64,000 bases of DNA, taken from positions 15,372,765-15,436,764 of the forward strand of contig OY829655.1 in the NCBI GenBank assembly GCA_963691815.1, written 5' to 3'. The notes beneath the pieces were generated by a model, which was not told the DNA's origin, did no database searches, and saw only the letters and a program-made list of their open reading frames with translations. A program made the translations under genes and the position numbers. This stretch comes from Echiichthys vipera. Taxonomy: Eukaryota; Chordata; Actinopteri; Perciformes; Trachinidae. Shown in pieces: positions 62,133-64,000 of this stretch. Numbering within the stretch: position 1 is the stretch's first letter; each line of letters opens with the position of its first letter.

Positions 62133-64000
62133 TTCTCTCTCACAACACCAGTTGGGGGAGGAGGAAGCGTCAGAGGTCAGGTAGTGGGACCTTTGAGGGA
62201 AGCGCTGTGAGACATGAAGAAAGGTAAGAATTGCTCTAACTGATTCAAATGTGTTTGCTTTCAGACACAAATTAATCCCGACTTGCTTGCCTAGTCCCAC
62301 TGATTGGACAATTTAAAGTCCTTGTTATCATGTGTTCTTGTTTTTATACTTTGCAGCAAATAGTTAAACTTTATATTGTAGCAATGACAAGGCATTGCTG
62401 TTTTCAGACTGCTAACATTCATACTGATAGAAAAGGCTAATTAGTGTCTACTATTTTACATGAAAAGTCAACATTATGGCAAAATACTGAGGTTTCTCAC
62501 ACAAAAGATCTGAAACCCTTTTCTAATTATGGTCAATTATTTAGAGTTAATAAACCATTATGTACAGCCTCAAGGAAATGAAGGATTTCAGTGTTATCAG
62601 TGTTTTAGGGTAATTAGTCTAAGGACTCCAATTTCAGCCCCTCCCACTCATTCCCTTCATGTCCCCAGTCTAAGAGTTTGGCAGGTTTTAAAGAGTCACA
62701 TCCCTCCACCTGAAATGCCCTACTTGATCAGAATTATTATTTGGTTTTGTTCCAGTACCACACTGCCTAGTTTTGCATAATGTTTTTCCGAAATGCCAGT
62801 AAATTGCATATAGAATTAAATTCAAACACCCTATTCCCTCCACGTTCAGAGCAAGCTGAACCGCTTTGACACCTAGCCAAGGTCACCACTAAAACACAAC
62901 AGGGACCATGGATTTGCTGGTATGTCAAGCAAGATTTAGAAGATTTTAAGAGGCAATTACTGCGGGGTTGTGGAGCTCTGTTCGCACAATAAGCCGACAC
63001 AACCTGATCAGGATTATGATGCCCTAATTTCCATAAATCTGCCATCGCCACGGCAGGAGGCACGAATGACTGATTGTAATCGCAAAGAATTTGAGATGAT
63101 TAACACACCTGCCAGGTCAAAGTGTCAATCAAAATGCAGTTACACTGTGGCTTCTCATTACTTTAACTCCCAGTTTGCATCAGTTGAGATGCAGTTGACA
63201 ACCAGTTGACAAGTTTTCTTTTCTTGTTTTTTTTTTTTTTTGCACCTTGTAATCTCTCTCCAAGGACTGCTGTAGTTCCTAAATAGAACACAGCAGCCCA
63301 TCCCCAAATGTCTTTTGTCTTTCAACAGGACTTGGTAAGAACCTGATCAATCATAATCAGGAGGCCTGTCTTTGTTACACTGACAGGTAGTATTAACCTT
63401 GCATTGCAGATGTGATGCTTGTTGTACTATATATGCAGCAGTTACACAAGCTTTGCTACATCTGTCCTTCAACAGTACATGACAGGAAATGTCGTTGCCC
63501 AAAAAAAGAAGAGTGGATTAGATTGGCACTTTATAAGATGGACACAACATACTGCAACACAGTGTTTATGGGCAAGTACACCTTACTTAAGACATATTCC
63601 CACTCACACAAACACACTTTTGCAAGTTGCACACGGCGATCAATTACATAACGAAGACAGTCATTTCGCTGCTATTGTCCTACATGAAAAGGTTAGTTGA
63701 AAAGATAAATGGGGTACAGTTGTAATGTATTGGACAAACACTGACCCAGGTGCGTTAATGTTTGTAATTCATTTCATTGCCAAACCCAGTGCTCATATCC
63801 ATCTATTTGTCCACACTAGAGCAATGCATGGATTTTTTTCCGTGGGGGGGGGCTTAAAAGATTAAATGTATGACTAGCAGACAGCTACGCTACTGGCTTT
63901 TATTTTTTATTTTCCCTTGTGCCAAAACCACAAGAATCTTTTAAATCCAGTTTTAAATATGTCCTGCATTGCTTTGAGTTCTACCGAGATTAGTGACAAC
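62133..64000. other. No confirmed gene; possible conserved noncoding DNA
   Basis: At 62215 ATGAAGAAAG is followed by GTAAGA, donor-like, but without other gene support. The stretch 62930-63190 is unique, balanced in composition and contains GATTAACACACCTG-like words. Homopolymers occur at 63228-63241 (T) and 63844-63852 (G). Confidence 0.35.

Noticed and set aside
62215..62230. ATGAAGAAAG followed by GTAAGA, resembling a first coding exon
   Set aside because: Only ten bases would be coding and no downstream exon was found. It also sits just beyond the foldback element.

Overview
The window looks like nuclear DNA of a ray-finned (probably percomorph) fish. It is AT-rich and gene-poor, with long dinucleotide and tetranucleotide arrays. 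It carries the usual teleost mobile-element mix: hAT and PIF/Harbinger DNA transposons, tRNA-headed SINEs, a 5'-truncated non-LTR retrotransposon, and several short dispersed repeats. There is one 200-base assembly gap. No operon, rRNA, functional tRNA, CRISPR array or complete host gene is visible.

Layout. 1-7 kb: a 1.17-kb hAT remnant with an exact 8-bp target duplication and a broken BED-finger transposase start (2058-3230), then mostly unique DNA. 7-16 kb: the gap, an island of hAT transposase C-terminus (10.3 kb) and a near-perfect 19-bp hairpin (13.84 kb). 16.9-28.4 kb: three PIF/Harbinger elements. The first (16.9-18.7 kb) keeps most of a transposase. The second (23.4-24.0 kb) is a 588-bp deletion derivative of the same lineage. 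The third (26.2-28.4 kb) is a separate family with a 3-bp CTG target duplication and convergent Myb-like and transposase pseudogenes. SINE copies lie at 19.2 and 21.7 kb. 29-38.6 kb: long TC arrays, a LINE tail, a dispersed repeat family, a paired 157-bp repeat and a full-length SINE. 43-44.5 kb: a second hAT pseudogene carrying the middle of the transposase. 47-55 kb: microsatellites, including a 222-bp GTGA/GT compound array, and common teleost repeats. 58-64 kb: a third copy of the dispersed repeat, a zinc-finger hAT fragment, a foldback element, and unique DNA.

Host coding content is uncertain. Three exon-like segments on the + strand (30728-30920, 32656-32764, 50731-50810) have plausible splice sites and compatible intron phases. 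They could be exons of one large gene whose introns make up much of this window. I do not recognise the protein, and each call is tentative. Apart from these, every protein-like signal I could recognise belongs to a decayed transposable element. I do not see a novel multi-gene system. The most informative structures are the nested deletion history of the Harbinger copies, the unclassified dispersed repeats, the hairpin and foldback elements, and the possible exon chain.
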